Assembly (NCBI RefSeq): GCF_001269655.1
Contig: NZ_LHVE01000015.1
Coordinates: 1-64,000 of the forward strand
DNA length: 64,000 nt
Direction: 5' to 3'
DNA from: Pseudomonas thivervalensis
GTDB lineage: Bacteria; Pseudomonadota; Gammaproteobacteria; Pseudomonadales; Pseudomonadaceae
The notes below the pieces were generated by a model. That model was not told where the DNA came from. It saw nothing but the letters and a program-made list of their open reading frames with translations, and did not search any database. Numbering within the stretch: position 1 is the first letter of the stretch; each line of letters begins with the position of its first letter. Below, piece after piece: positions 41,301 to 50,173 of the stretch. Both the position numbers and the translations under genes were made by a program.

Positions 41301-41486
41301 TATGGCGCCGGCGCGGAACTGCGCCAGCCGCTGGGCATCGCGGTGGTGGGCGGCCTATTGGTGAGCCAGGCGCTGACGCTGTTCACCACACCGGTCATAT
41401 ACTTGTGGCTCGAGCGCCTGTTCCATCGGCCCGCCCATCAGCCAGGATCGGCGCCGACGGTGGCGCTGGCAAGCACGGATCATTGA
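38370..41486 (+). CDS. RND multidrug efflux pump, inner-membrane permease (MdtB/MuxB-like)
   Basis: 1038 residues, the full length of an HAE1-type RND pump. Twelve membrane helices with two large periplasmic loops. The first helix ISAWCIDHPIATVLLTFALV is followed by the porter loop QVNAQLPGASPETMASSVATP. The proton-relay Asp pair is in helix 4 (FVVDDAIVVVENIHR). The second half has LVAVYIILGVLYESFVHPLT and KKNGILMIDFAL. Drug (HAE) type rather than metal (HME) type by these motifs, although the two-component system behind it resembles metal sensors. Substrates unknown. Confidence 0.95.
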   Translation: MKGRGSISAWCIDHPIATVLLTFALVLLGVIAFPRLPVAPLPEAEFPTIQVNAQLPGASPETMASSVATPLEVQFSAIPGITQMTSSSALGSTNLILQFSLDKSIDTAAQEVQAAINTAAGKLPNDMPNLPTWRKVNPADSPVLILSISSSLMPGTELSDYVETLLSRQISQIDGVGQIYITGQQRPAIRVQASADRLAAIGLTLADIRLALQQASLNLAKGALYGDSSISTLSTNDQLFQPAEYGELIVSYRDGAPVHLKDIAKVVNGSENAYVQAWSDNEPGVNLVIFRQPGANIVETVDRIQAALPTLQAMLPAAVQVKVLIDRTQTIRASLHEVEITLLIAVLLVVAVMALFLRQLSATLIVSAVLGVSLIASFALMYVMGFSLNNLTLVAIVISVGFVVDDAIVVVENIHRHLEAGDGMREAAIKGAGEIGFTVVSISFSLIAAFIPLLFMGGVVGRLFKEFALTATSTILISVVVSLTLAPTLAALFMRAPVHHAHGAPGFGERLLGWYERGLRRALAHQKLMIGVFGLTLALAVVGYVFIPKGFFPVQDTGLVLGTSEAAADVSFPDMVAKHKALAEIVAADPAVQTFSHSVGVSGNNQTIANGRFWIALKPRGERDVSASGFIDRIRPQLLKIPGVVLYLRAGQDINLSSGPSRAQYQCVLKSNDGPSLNAWTQKLTDKLRGNPAFRDISNDLQLGGSITHINIDRSAAARFGLTATDVDQALYDAFGQRQINEFQTETNQYNVILELDTAQRGKAESLAYFYLRSPLSGEMVPLSALARFDAPSNGPLSIAHDGMFPAANLSFNLAPGVALGDAVRLLDQAKNEIGMPAAITGNFQGAAQAFQSSLASQPWLILAALVAVYIILGVLYESFVHPLTIISTLPSAGLGALIMLWLLGQDFSIMALIGLVLLIGIVKKNGILMIDFALDAQRNKGLAPQEAIFQACLTRFRPIMMTTLAALLGALPLMLGYGAGAELRQPLGIAVVGGLLVSQALTLFTTPVIYLWLERLFHRPAHQPGSAPTVALASTDH

Positions 41487-41495
41487 GGCGGAGCC

Positions 41496-42179
41496 ATGCG
41501 CGTTCTGATCATCGAAGACGAAGAAAAAACCGCGGACTACCTGCACCGCGGCCTGACCGAACAGGGCTACACCGTGGACGTAGCGCCAGACGGTATCGAG
41601 GGACTGCACCTGGCCCTGGAAACCGACTATGCGGTAATCGTGCTCGACGTGATGCTGCCTGGCCTGGACGGCTTCGGCGTGCTCCGCGCCTTGCGCGCCC
41701 GCAAGCAGACACCGGTGATCATGCTCACCGCCCGGGAACGGGTCGAGGATCGCATCAAGGGGCTACGCGACGGTGCTGACGATTACCTGGGCAAACCCTT
41801 TTCGTTCCTGGAGCTGGTGGCCCGCCTGCAAGCCCTGACCCGCCGCAGCGGCGGCCACGAACCGGTTCAGGTGAGCATCGCCGACCTGTGGATCGACCTG
41901 ATCAGCCGCAAGGCCACGCGCGCCGGCCAGCGCCTGGACCTGACCGCCAAGGAGTTCTCCCTGCTCAGCGTCCTGGCCCGGCGCCAAGGCGAAATCCTCT
42001 CGAAAACCGCCATTGCCGAGATGGTCTGGGACATCAACTTCGACAGTGACGCCAACGTGGTGGAAGTGGCGATCAAACGCTTGCGGGCCAAGCTCGACGG
42101 GCCATTCGAACAGAAGCTGCTGCACACCATCCGCGGCATGGGTTATGTGCTGGAGAATCGCAGCAATGAAGTTGCCTGA
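41496..42179 (+). CDS. OmpR-family response regulator (CopR/CusR/CzcR type)
   Basis: 227 residues. Receiver domain with acidic pocket DEEE near residue 8, phosphorylated Asp in VIVLDVMLPGLDGFG (about 51) and Lys in LGKPFSFLEL (about 102); winged-helix DNA-binding domain with LTAKEFSLLSVLARRQGEIL and VVEVAIKRLRAKLD. Ten bases after the RND permease gene and overlapping the kinase gene by 14 bases, so probably part of one operon and a likely regulator of it. The subfamily is often metal-responsive. Confidence 0.95.
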   Translation: MRVLIIEDEEKTADYLHRGLTEQGYTVDVAPDGIEGLHLALETDYAVIVLDVMLPGLDGFGVLRALRARKQTPVIMLTARERVEDRIKGLRDGADDYLGKPFSFLELVARLQALTRRSGGHEPVQVSIADLWIDLISRKATRAGQRLDLTAKEFSLLSVLARRQGEILSKTAIAEMVWDINFDSDANVVEVAIKRLRAKLDGPFEQKLLHTIRGMGYVLENRSNEVA

Positions 42180-43533
42180 CAGCATCGCCCTGCGCCTGAG
42201 CGCCCTGTTCACGCTGGTGGCGGCGCTGGTGTTCCTGTTGATCGGGGGCGCCTTGTACCAACAGGTCGCCAAAGGCTTGGGCCTGCTGCCTGAAGCCGAG
42301 CTCGATGCCCGCTACAGCGTCCTGGAGTCCACCGTCGGCCGCTATGGCACGCCTGAACACTGGGTGAAGATCAACAACAAGCTGCGATTGCTCGGCGAAG
42401 AAGACAAGCGCATCCATTTCTGGATCGTCAGCGACGATCCACGCTTTGAATACGGCAATCCCGATGCGCAGATCCGCACCTTTGCCCAAGGCGCCCTGGG
42501 TAAGCGCGACCTGACATTGCCCCATCGGCACTACCCCATGAAAGTACTGGTGAGCCAGTTCCCGGCCAAGGACCAACGCCCGCCGCTGCGTTTCATGATC
42601 GGCATCGACACCGAGACCTTCTACCAGACCCAGCATCGCCTGTTGGTGGCGCTGGTGAGCCTGGCGATTATCGGCGTGCTCCTGGCTTCGCTGCTGGGCT
42701 ACTGGGTCGCGCGCATCGGCCTCAAGCCGCTGATCAAGCTGTCCGATGAAGCCCAGCGCCTGGCCCCACCCCGCCTGTCCGGGCGCTTGCAACTGTCGCC
42801 CTTGCCGCCGGAGCTGGGCCAGTTCGTCAGTTCCTTCAACGCCACCCTGGACCGGGTCGAACAGGCTTACTCACGGCTGGAGTCGTTCAATGCCGACGTC
42901 GCCCACGAGTTGCGCTCGCCCCTGACCAACCTGATCGGCCAGACACAGGTGGCGCTGACCCGAGGGCGCTCGGCCGAACATTATTTCGAAGTGCTGCAAT
43001 CGAATCTCGAGGAGCTGGAGCGGCTGCGCTCGATCATCAACGACATGCTGTTCCTGGCCAGCGCCGACCAGGGCAGCAAGGCCACCAAGTTGACCAGCAC
43101 GTCCCTGGCCGGCGAAGTGGCGACCACCCTCGACTACCTGGACTTCATTCTGGAAGATGCCCAGGTCCAGGTCCGGGTCAGCGGCGACGCCCAGGCCAAC
43201 ATCGAAATCGCCCACCTGCGTCGGGCGCTGATCAATTTGCTGAGCAACGCCGTGCAACACACGGCGCCCGGGCACGTGATCGAGGTGCGCATCGAAGCCG
43301 TTGGCGACCAGATCTGCCTCGCCGTCACCAACCCCGGCGACCCGATTGCCGGCGAGCACCTGCCGCGCTTGTTCGAACGCTTCTATCGCGTCGATGCCTC
43401 GCGCAGCAACAGTGGCGCCAACCATGGGCTGGGGCTGGCCATCGTCAAGGCCATCGCGCTGATGCATGGTGGCGATGTTTTTGTACACAGCGACCAGGGC
43501 GCCAACACGTTCGGGATCCGTTTGCCAGCCTGA
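42166..43533 (+). CDS. Heavy-metal-type sensor histidine kinase
   Basis: 455 residues. Two membrane helices (about 10-30 and 157-180) enclose a periplasmic sensor domain; HAMP; HisKA with FNADVAHELRSPLTNLIG (phosphorylated His about 245); HATPase with NLLSNAVQHTAPGH and HGLGLAIVKAIA. The start is the ATG at 42166 inside the regulator gene end, giving MKLPDSIALRLSALFTLVAA. The design is that of CusS/CzcS-like kinases. The signal could be a metal or the pump's drug substrates; sequence does not decide. Confidence 0.95.
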   Translation: MKLPDSIALRLSALFTLVAALVFLLIGGALYQQVAKGLGLLPEAELDARYSVLESTVGRYGTPEHWVKINNKLRLLGEEDKRIHFWIVSDDPRFEYGNPDAQIRTFAQGALGKRDLTLPHRHYPMKVLVSQFPAKDQRPPLRFMIGIDTETFYQTQHRLLVALVSLAIIGVLLASLLGYWVARIGLKPLIKLSDEAQRLAPPRLSGRLQLSPLPPELGQFVSSFNATLDRVEQAYSRLESFNADVAHELRSPLTNLIGQTQVALTRGRSAEHYFEVLQSNLEELERLRSIINDMLFLASADQGSKATKLTSTSLAGEVATTLDYLDFILEDAQVQVRVSGDAQANIEIAHLRRALINLLSNAVQHTAPGHVIEVRIEAVGDQICLAVTNPGDPIAGEHLPRLFERFYRVDASRSNSGANHGLGLAIVKAIALMHGGDVFVHSDQGANTFGIRLPA

Positions 43534-43600
43534 CACCGCCACAAGGTTCGATCTTTTCCATTTGAATGCTGGGCGAAAGCCAACTGAAGCAAAATCGACC

Positions 43601-43625
43601 GATCGCAGCCTTCGGCAGTTCCTAC
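43601..43625. repeat. Decayed half of a family C repeat
   Basis: GATCGCAGCCTTCGGCAGTTCC matches the right half of the family C repeats with a few changes; traces of the left half (GATCTTTTCC) are at about 43550. It lies between the histidine kinase and diguanylate cyclase genes. Confidence 0.6.
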
Positions 43626-43763
43626 CGAGTTATTGCGCAAACACTGATTGCCCGCCATCACCGATCCAAGCACAATTCAGCAAAAGGCCAGCATCTGGTT
43701 CATTGCCGGTTTGCAATCCTTTGGGACGGATCCCAGCCACATGACTATGCAGACATCGGACCC

Positions 43764-45260
43764 ATGAGCGCGCGCAGTGCGACACCCGGCAACACCCCGC
43801 TTTCGATACGTTCGGAACGGGTACTCGTACTGGCCTGTTCGCTGGTTGTCATCGCCATCCTGAGCATCGTGACGTTTCTGTTGATCCGCGAACATGCCGC
43901 CGCACAACAGGCTGCGACACGTGCGGCGACCAATATCGTGCAATTGATTGACGCCGATGTGCTGCGTAACGTGGAGCTCTACGATCTGTCGCTGCAAGGT
44001 TTGGTCGCCGCTGCCAAACGCGACGATCTGAAAGACGTTTCGCCAGCGATTCGCCATCTGGCGCTGTTCGACCGCGCCACCGCCGCCCCCTACAAAGGCG
44101 ACATCCTGCTGCTCGACAAGCGTGGCGATGTCATCGCCGACTCCGCCTCGATCGAACCGCGAAAAGGCAATTACGCCGACCGAGAATATTTCCAGTCCCA
44201 TGTCCAGGACCCGAGCCCGGGCATGATGATCAGCCGCCCGTTCCGTTCCAGAAGTCATGCGCAGGACTGGCGCATCAGTTTCAGCTATCGACTGAGCGAC
44301 GAACGGGGCGAGTTCATGGGCGTGGCCGAGGCCGCGATGCGCCTGAATTACTTCAACCAATTATTCAAAAGCTTGAACATCGGACATGGCGGGACGGTCA
44401 ATCTGGTCAGCAGCAAAGGCATTCTATTGGCACAGGAGCCGCCCCTGGCCGACGATCTGATAGGCAAGGATTTCAGCAACCGACCGAACTTCGTACGCAT
44501 CCTGCGCGAAGGCAACGGCAGTTTCACCAGTGTATCCGGCCAGGATCAGAAAACGCGCCTGTATACCTTTTCCCAGGTAGGCAACTTGCCTCTGATCGTT
44601 GTGGTGGCCCTCTCGACCCAAGAGGTTTTTGCTTCCTGGCTACGCACCGCGCTCTTGGTCAGCGGCGCCACCGGTGCGCTGTGCATTGGCCTGCTGTGGG
44701 TCACCTGGCTGCTGCGCCGCGAATTGCGACGCCGCCACAATGCCGAACGGGAACTGGCACAGCTGGCCTCCACCGATGCCCTCACCGGCCTGGCCAACCG
44801 ACGAACGCTGGACGAGACGTTGCAACAGGAATGGCTGCGTGCCCAACGTTCGGGCCAACCGTTGTCTGTGCTGATGATCGATGCCGATCACTTCAAGGCA
44901 TTCAATGATCGCCATGGTCATCAGCAGGGTGACGAGGCCCTGCGAACCTTGGCGCAGTTGATCGGCCAACACGTCCGACGCCCCGCCGACCTGGCGGCGC
45001 GTTATGGCGGTGAAGAGTTCTCGGTGGTGCTGCCGGAGACCACCACCGCTGGTGCGTTCACCATGGCTCAGAACATTCGCGACGCGGTTGAACAGTTACC
45101 ACCGGTGACCGAGGGGGGAGCGTCCATGACGGTGAGTATTGGCATCGCTACTTGGCTGAACGGGCCGTATGGTGAGCTTCCGCAACTTTTGTTCGCTGCG
45201 GACAAGGCGCTGTACCAGGCGAAGGCCAGTGGGCGAAATCGTGTGGTTTGTGCGATGTGA
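43764..45260 (+). CDS. Membrane-bound diguanylate cyclase with Cache-type sensor
   Basis: 498 residues from the ATG at 43764 (MSARSATPGN); the open frame extends upstream but has no protein-like content there. Two membrane helices (VLVLACSLVVIAILSIVTFLL about 25-45, and LLVSGATGALCIGLLWVTWLL about 297-317) flank a periplasmic Cache-like sensor domain (DREYFQSHVQDPSPGMMISR). The GGDEF domain is intact: ASTDALTGLANRRTL, and active-site YGGEEFSVVLPE. The inhibitory I-site RxxD (RPAD) is five residues before it. It should make c-di-GMP; a link to Alg44 is possible but not shown. Confidence 0.95.
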   Translation: MSARSATPGNTPLSIRSERVLVLACSLVVIAILSIVTFLLIREHAAAQQAATRAATNIVQLIDADVLRNVELYDLSLQGLVAAAKRDDLKDVSPAIRHLALFDRATAAPYKGDILLLDKRGDVIADSASIEPRKGNYADREYFQSHVQDPSPGMMISRPFRSRSHAQDWRISFSYRLSDERGEFMGVAEAAMRLNYFNQLFKSLNIGHGGTVNLVSSKGILLAQEPPLADDLIGKDFSNRPNFVRILREGNGSFTSVSGQDQKTRLYTFSQVGNLPLIVVVALSTQEVFASWLRTALLVSGATGALCIGLLWVTWLLRRELRRRHNAERELAQLASTDALTGLANRRTLDETLQQEWLRAQRSGQPLSVLMIDADHFKAFNDRHGHQQGDEALRTLAQLIGQHVRRPADLAARYGGEEFSVVLPETTTAGAFTMAQNIRDAVEQLPPVTEGGASMTVSIGIATWLNGPYGELPQLLFAADKALYQAKASGRNRVVCAM

Positions 45261-45309
45261 TGTCCGGTGATGTTGGATACCCACAAGGGTTTTGGGAACG
45301 GCACGGTCC

Positions 45310-45404
45310 TGTGGCGAGGGAGCTTGCTCCCGCTGGGTCGCGCAGCGGCCCCAAAAAAGCGATGAGCGCTGCGCACTCAAGCGGGAGCAAGCTCCCTCGC
45401 CACA
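45310..45404. repeat. REP pair, family B (inverted)
   Basis: TGTGGCGAGGGAGCTTGCTC and GAGCAAGCTCCCTCGCCACA, with GCGCAGCGGCC / GCGCTGCGC inner parts. Followed after 45 bases by a family A pair, between convergent genes. Confidence 0.92.
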
Positions 45405-45449
45405 AAAGCTTCCCAGCCATCACGCCACAGATTGATCAACGGTAAACAC

Positions 45450-45528
45450 TGTGGGAGCGAGCCTGCTCGCGATGGCGGTGTGTCAGTTTGCGGTGACCGG
45501 CCCCTTCGCGAGCAGGCTCGCTCCCACA
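45450..45528. repeat. REP pair, family A (inverted)
   Basis: TGTGGGAGCGAGCCTGCTCG and CGAGCAGGCTCGCTCCCACA, close behind a family B pair. Two different REP families side by side. Confidence 0.92.
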
Positions 45529-45663
45529 GGAGGAACACGGTTCCCTCAAGGACCAGGTCGGCTATTAGGCCGCCTCGGGGAGGACGTTGATCTCGGGCGC
45601 CCTGTTAGTTACCGCAGCAACGGATATACACACCAAAAAGATATACACCCAAAAAGCGCCCAT

Positions 45664-45690
45664 AAAAAAAGGCCACCCAAAGGCAGCCTT
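45664..45690 (-). terminator. Rho-independent terminator of lpxC
   Basis: Read on the minus strand: AAGGCTGCC, a short loop, GGTGGCCTT and then a run of seven T (plus-strand A at 45664-45670). It lies about 25 bases after lpxC, at the end of the whole dcw-lpxC gene series. Confidence 0.8.
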
Positions 45691-45713
45691 CAAAAACTAG
45701 AGAGGTTTTTTGC

Positions 45714-46625
45714 TTACACAGCCGCAACAGGGCGCATGTAAGAGATTGGTGCGGTGCTGGCGTCTTCGAACGTCACGACTTCCCAAGCATCCTTCTGCTC
45801 AATCAACTTGCGCAGCAGCTGGTTGTTCAGTGCGTGACCGGACTTGAAGCCCTTGAACTCACCAATCAGGCTATTGCCCAGCAGGTAGAGGTCGCCGATT
45901 GCATCGAGGATCTTGTGCTTGACGAATTCGTCTTCATAACGAAGGCCGTCTTCGTTCAATACACCATCGGAATCGACCACGATCGCGTTTTCAACACTGC
46001 CGCCGAGTGCGAGGTTGTGCTTGCGCAGGTACTCGATGTCACTCATGAAACCAAAGGTACGGGCGCGGCTGACTTCTTTTACGAACGAAGTGCTGGAAAA
46101 ATCCACGCTTGCACTCTGGGTGCGGTCACGGAAAACCGGGTGATCGAAATCGATCTCGAAGCTCACCTTGAAACCTTCGAAAGGGACGAAAGTGGCGCGC
46201 TTGTCGCCGTCTTCCACAGTCACTTCCCGCAGGATGCGGATGAACTTCTTGGCTGCGTCCTGCTCTTCCAGGCCAGCCGATTGAATCAGGAATACGAAGG
46301 GTCCGGCACTGCCATCCATGATCGGGACTTCGGACGCGGAGAGCTCGACGTAGGCGTTATCGATGCCCAGGCCAGCCATGGCCGAGAGCAAATGCTCCAC
46401 CGTGTCCACTTTGGTGTCACCGTTGACCAGTGTGGTCGACATAGTGGTTTCACCAACGTTTTCCGCGCGAGCAGGAATCTGCACCACAGGGTCGAGGTCG
46501 GCACGACAAAACACGATGCCGGTATCGACAGGCGCGGGCTTGAGGGTCAGGTAGACCTTCTCGCCGGAGTGCAGGCCGACACCTGTGGCACGGATAATAT
46601 TCTTCAGGGTGCGTTGTTTAATCAT
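45714..46625 (-). CDS. lpxC: UDP-3-O-acyl-N-acetylglucosamine deacetylase LpxC
   Basis: Zinc deacetylase for the first committed step of lipid A synthesis. 303 residues, normal length. Zinc ligands are visible: His78 in DTVEHLLSAMAG and the His/Asp pair in KHKILDAIGDLYLLG; the catalytic His is in KSGHALNN. The start region MIKQRTLKNIIRATGVGLHS is canonical. Last gene after ftsZ, as in most gammaproteobacteria. Its level is normally set by FtsH proteolysis through the C-terminus. Confidence 0.98.
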   Translation of the reverse strand: MIKQRTLKNIIRATGVGLHSGEKVYLTLKPAPVDTGIVFCRADLDPVVQIPARAENVGETTMSTTLVNGDTKVDTVEHLLSAMAGLGIDNAYVELSASEVPIMDGSAGPFVFLIQSAGLEEQDAAKKFIRILREVTVEDGDKRATFVPFEGFKVSFEIDFDHPVFRDRTQSASVDFSSTSFVKEVSRARTFGFMSDIEYLRKHNLALGGSVENAIVVDSDGVLNEDGLRYEDEFVKHKILDAIGDLYLLGNSLIGEFKGFKSGHALNNQLLRKLIEQKDAWEVVTFEDASTAPISYMRPVAAV

Positions 46626-46737
46626 GGCATGGGCCGCTTCAGCGCAAATTGCGAACTGGTATCAACAAAGGCTGGCGATGATAGCAGACCAGACCTTTGC
46701 TGAACACCAATCAACCGTATCCCCCTGATACATTCCA

Positions 46738-47931
46738 TCAATCGGCCTGACGACGCAGGAAAGCCGGGATGTCCAGGTAATCCAGATCGTCTTGCGGATT
46801 CATCTTCGCGGCAGTCGCAGCACCGGCCTGGGCCTGGTTGCGCATGACGGTCGGACGGTCCAGGTCACGGTAGTTCACCGCAGGCTGTTCCTGACGAACG
46901 GGGGCTTGTTGCTGTGGCTGGGAGGCCATGGTGGTCTGCACGGTGTTGTCGATCACCTTCATCGGCTTCTCGATTTTCGCGCCCAGGCCAGTGGCAACCA
47001 CGGTCACGTGCAGCTCATCGCGCATGTCCGGATCGATCACGGTGCCGACCTTGACCATCGCGTGGTCGGACGCGAACGCCTCGATGATGCTACCCACGTC
47101 GGAGTACTCGCCCAGGGACAAATCCGGACCGGCGGTGATATTCACCAGGATGCCACGGGCGCCCTGCAGGTTGACGTCTTCGAGCAACGGGTTGCGGATG
47201 GCCGCTTCGGTGGCTTCGCGTGCACGGTTCGGACCGCTGGCGCAGCCAGTGCCCATCATCGCCATGCCCATTTCCGACATCACGGTGCGTACGTCGGCGA
47301 AGTCGACGTTGATCATGCCCGGACGCTTGATGATGTCGGAGATACCGCGAACGGCACCGGCCAGTACGTCATCGGCCTTGGCGAAAGCCGACAAGAGGCT
47401 TGCGTCTTTACCCAGGATGGTCAGCAGCTTCTCGTTGGGGATGGTGATCAACGAGTCGACGCTTTCGCTCAGCGCGCGGATGCCTTCATCGGCGATCTGC
47501 ATGCGCTTGCGACCTTCGAACGGGAACGGACGGGTCACCACCGCAACGGTGAGAATGCCCATTTCCTTGGCCACTTCGGCAATGATCGGCGCAGCACCGG
47601 TACCGGTACCGCCGCCCATGCCCGTGGTGATGAACACCATATTGGTGCCAGCCAGGACTTCAGCGATGCGCTCGCGGTCTTCCAGGGCAGCCTGACGGCC
47701 AACCTCGGGATTCGCGCCGGCACCCAGGCCCTTGGTCACGCCGGTACCCAGTTGCAGGATGGTCCGCGCGCCAATGTTTTTCAGCGCTTGAGCATCGGTG
47801 TTGGCGCAGATGAATTCGACGCCTTCGATGTTGCTCTTGACCATGTGGTTGACAGCGTTGCCGCCGCCACCGCCGACACCGATTACTTTGATAACCGGGC
47901 TAGCGGGGATGTTGTCTACGAGTTCGAACAT
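46738..47931 (-). CDS. ftsZ: Cell division tubulin FtsZ
   Basis: GTPase that forms the Z-ring at midcell. 397 residues. Start MFELVDNIPASPVIKVIGVG, tubulin signature GGGTGTGAAP, synergy loop region NVDFADVRTVMSEMG, a Gln/Pro-rich linker (QPQQQAPVRQEQPAV) and the conserved C-terminal peptide DYLDIPAFLRRQAD that binds FtsA and ZipA. Downstream of ftsA after 97 bases. Confidence 0.98.
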   Translation of the reverse strand: MFELVDNIPASPVIKVIGVGGGGGNAVNHMVKSNIEGVEFICANTDAQALKNIGARTILQLGTGVTKGLGAGANPEVGRQAALEDRERIAEVLAGTNMVFITTGMGGGTGTGAAPIIAEVAKEMGILTVAVVTRPFPFEGRKRMQIADEGIRALSESVDSLITIPNEKLLTILGKDASLLSAFAKADDVLAGAVRGISDIIKRPGMINVDFADVRTVMSEMGMAMMGTGCASGPNRAREATEAAIRNPLLEDVNLQGARGILVNITAGPDLSLGEYSDVGSIIEAFASDHAMVKVGTVIDPDMRDELHVTVVATGLGAKIEKPMKVIDNTVQTTMASQPQQQAPVRQEQPAVNYRDLDRPTVMRNQAQAGAATAAKMNPQDDLDYLDIPAFLRRQAD

Positions 47932-48028
47932 TTTCCCTCTCCTTCATTCTCTAGTTTTTTCGCCTACTGCGTTTGCTGCGTCTTCCAGCGCCAAGCCTGA
48001 AACTTGCCGCGTGAAGCTTTGAAACTGT

Positions 48029-49288
48029 TTAAAAGTTGCCTTTGACCCAAGCCTGGAGCCGCTCGAACAACGGTGCCTTCGGCTCGTCGCTGCTGTAGCT
48101 GTCGCGGCTGCCAATCCCCGAAAACGAGATCCCGTCGGATTGTTTCTGCAGGCCGTACATCAACAGGCCCACGCCGGTGGAATAGATCGGGTTGCGAACC
48201 ACGTCATCCAGGCCCTTGACGCCATGGGGCACGCCCAGGCGCACCGGCATGTGGAAAATCTCTTCGGCCAGCTCGACCGCGCCTTCCATCTTCGACGTAC
48301 CGCCGGTCAGCACGATGCCAGCCGGGATCAGGTCTTCGTAGCCACTGCGACGCAGTTCGGCCTGGATCAGCGTGAACAGCTCGTCGTAACGCGGCTCGAC
48401 CACTTCGGCCAGGGCCTGGCGCGACAGTTCGCGCGGTGGACGGTCGCCAACGCTTGGCACCTTGATGGTTTCGCCGGCGCCGGCCAGCTTGGCCAGGGCG
48501 CAGGCGTAGCGGATCTTGATCTCCTCGGCGTACTGGGTCGGGGTGCGCAACGCCATGGCGATGTCGTTGGTCACCTGGTCACCCGCAATCGGGATCACGG
48601 CCGTGTGGCGGATCGCGCCTTCGGTGAAGATCGCGATGTCGGTGGTGCCGCCGCCAATGTCTACCAGGCACACGCCCAGTTCTTTCTCGTCGTCGGTCAG
48701 CACCGAGTAGGCCGAGGCCAGTTGCTCGAGGATGATGTCGTCGATTTCCAGGCCGCAGCGGCGCACGCACTTCTCGATGTTCTGCGCAGCGTTCACCGCA
48801 CAGGTCACCACGTGGACCTTGGCTTCCAGGCGCACGCCGGACATGCCCAGGGGCTCGCGCACGCCTTCCTGGTTATCGATCACGTAGTCCTGCGGCAGGG
48901 TGTGCAGCACACGCTGGTCGGCCGGGATCGCCACGGCCTGGGCCGCGTCGAGAACGCGCTCGAGGTCGGCGGAGCTGACTTCGCGATCACGAATCGCCAC
49001 GATGCCGTGGGAGTTCAGGCTGCGGATGTGATTGCCCGCCACGCCGACGAACGCCGAGTGGATCCGGCAACCGGCCATCAGTTGCGCCTCTTCGATGGCG
49101 CGCTGGATCGATTGCACGGTGGACTCGATGTTCACCACCACGCCTTTCTTCAAGCCACGGGACGGGTGTGTACCGATCCCGACGATGACCAGCGTGCCGT
49201 CGTCCGCGACTTCGCCTACCAGCGCCACCACCTTGGAAGTGCCGATATCGAGACCGACGATCATTTTCCCGCTTTGCACGTTTGCCAT
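48029..49288 (-). CDS. ftsA: Cell division protein FtsA
   Basis: Actin-like ATPase that ties FtsZ to the membrane and recruits later division proteins. 419 residues. Actin-family phosphate loop GLDIGTSKVVALVGE at the start, the second loop VDIGGGTTDIAIFTEGA, adenosine motif GIVLTGGTSKMEG, and the C-terminal amphipathic membrane helix (LFERLQAWVKGNF). 15 bases after ftsQ. Confidence 0.98.
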   Translation of the reverse strand: MANVQSGKMIVGLDIGTSKVVALVGEVADDGTLVIVGIGTHPSRGLKKGVVVNIESTVQSIQRAIEEAQLMAGCRIHSAFVGVAGNHIRSLNSHGIVAIRDREVSSADLERVLDAAQAVAIPADQRVLHTLPQDYVIDNQEGVREPLGMSGVRLEAKVHVVTCAVNAAQNIEKCVRRCGLEIDDIILEQLASAYSVLTDDEKELGVCLVDIGGGTTDIAIFTEGAIRHTAVIPIAGDQVTNDIAMALRTPTQYAEEIKIRYACALAKLAGAGETIKVPSVGDRPPRELSRQALAEVVEPRYDELFTLIQAELRRSGYEDLIPAGIVLTGGTSKMEGAVELAEEIFHMPVRLGVPHGVKGLDDVVRNPIYSTGVGLLMYGLQKQSDGISFSGIGSRDSYSSDEPKAPLFERLQAWVKGNF

Positions 49289-49303
49289 GGGTCCTGCCTC
49301 TTC

Positions 49304-50170
49304 TTAATTCTTCGCGACGGCGGGTTCGGCCGTCGTCGGCGCTACAGGTTCCCGCCAGCCAACAGCGAGGCCGTTGGCGTAGCGCAGATCGATGCGCGCA
49401 ATGTTCGTAATCTGTTCTTTGAGCGTCTTGTCATAGATGGCGATGAAGCGGCGCATCTTTTCCACCAGGTTGCCGCGCCCGAGCAACAGCTCGATGCCCG
49501 GTCCCGAGCTGCCCGCGCCAGTGGTCAGGAACCAACTGCCGCGCTCACGCAATTCCAGGCGCGCGATGGAGAAACCCAACGGCCGCAACATCTGGCTCAA
49601 CACCTGGTATTGCTGCATCACTTGCTGCTGGGCCCGCTGTGGACCGAACAGTTGTGGCAAATGTTCATAATTGGCCAGTTCTCGCGGCGTAAACGCCTGG
49701 CCCTGGTTGTTCAACAGCGATTCGTCGCCCCAACGGGCCACCGGCAGTTGTTCCTCCAGGCGAATCGACACCTGGTCGGGCCACACCCGCCGGACTTCGG
49801 CATGGGCGATCCAGGGCATCTGCTCCAGCTCCGTGCGCATGCCCGCCAGGTCGATGGTGAAGAAGCTCGACGCGACGAACGGGGCGATCCGCTGCTGCAC
49901 CGCCTGCTGACTGATGTAGCTCAGGTCGCCCTGGACGTTGATCCGGGCAATCGGCCGGTCGGCATAAGGCAGCAACCGTTGCGCGCCTTCATACGTACCG
50001 AACCCCAACGCCACCAGCAGCACCGGCCAGAACAGGCTCTTGAGAAAACCAAAATTGGCTTTCGGCAAGCGCGCCGACATCGGCTCTTTGGCCACCATTC
50101 GGCTGGCACCCCGCGGCACCGGCTTGCGACCGGGTGCGGATGGCTGATGACGAAGCGATGCGCCTTGCAT
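49304..50170 (-). CDS. ftsQ: Cell division protein FtsQ
   Basis: Bitopic inner-membrane protein of the FtsQLB complex, 288 residues. Basic cytoplasmic N-terminus, one membrane helix (SLFWPVLLVALGFGTYEGA), POTRA domain (PIARINVQGDLSYISQQAVQ) and the beta domain with WPDQVSIRLEEQLPVARWGD. Three bases after ddlB. Start at the ATG at 50170; a second ATG lies 24 codons on. Confidence 0.97.
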   Translation of the reverse strand: MQGASLRHQPSAPGRKPVPRGASRMVAKEPMSARLPKANFGFLKSLFWPVLLVALGFGTYEGAQRLLPYADRPIARINVQGDLSYISQQAVQQRIAPFVASSFFTIDLAGMRTELEQMPWIAHAEVRRVWPDQVSIRLEEQLPVARWGDESLLNNQGQAFTPRELANYEHLPQLFGPQRAQQQVMQQYQVLSQMLRPLGFSIARLELRERGSWFLTTGAGSSGPGIELLLGRGNLVEKMRRFIAIYDKTLKEQITNIARIDLRYANGLAVGWREPVAPTTAEPAVAKN

Positions 50171-50173
50171 GGC

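Larger units (their letters stand above)
45261..45713. other. 453-bp intergenic region between the cyclase gene and lpxC
   Basis: No gene. It holds a family B REP pair, a family A REP pair, a short 16/17-bp direct repeat (ATATACACACCAAAAAG and ATATACACCCAAAAAG at 45624-45656) and the lpxC terminator. The two flanking genes converge here. Confidence 0.7.
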
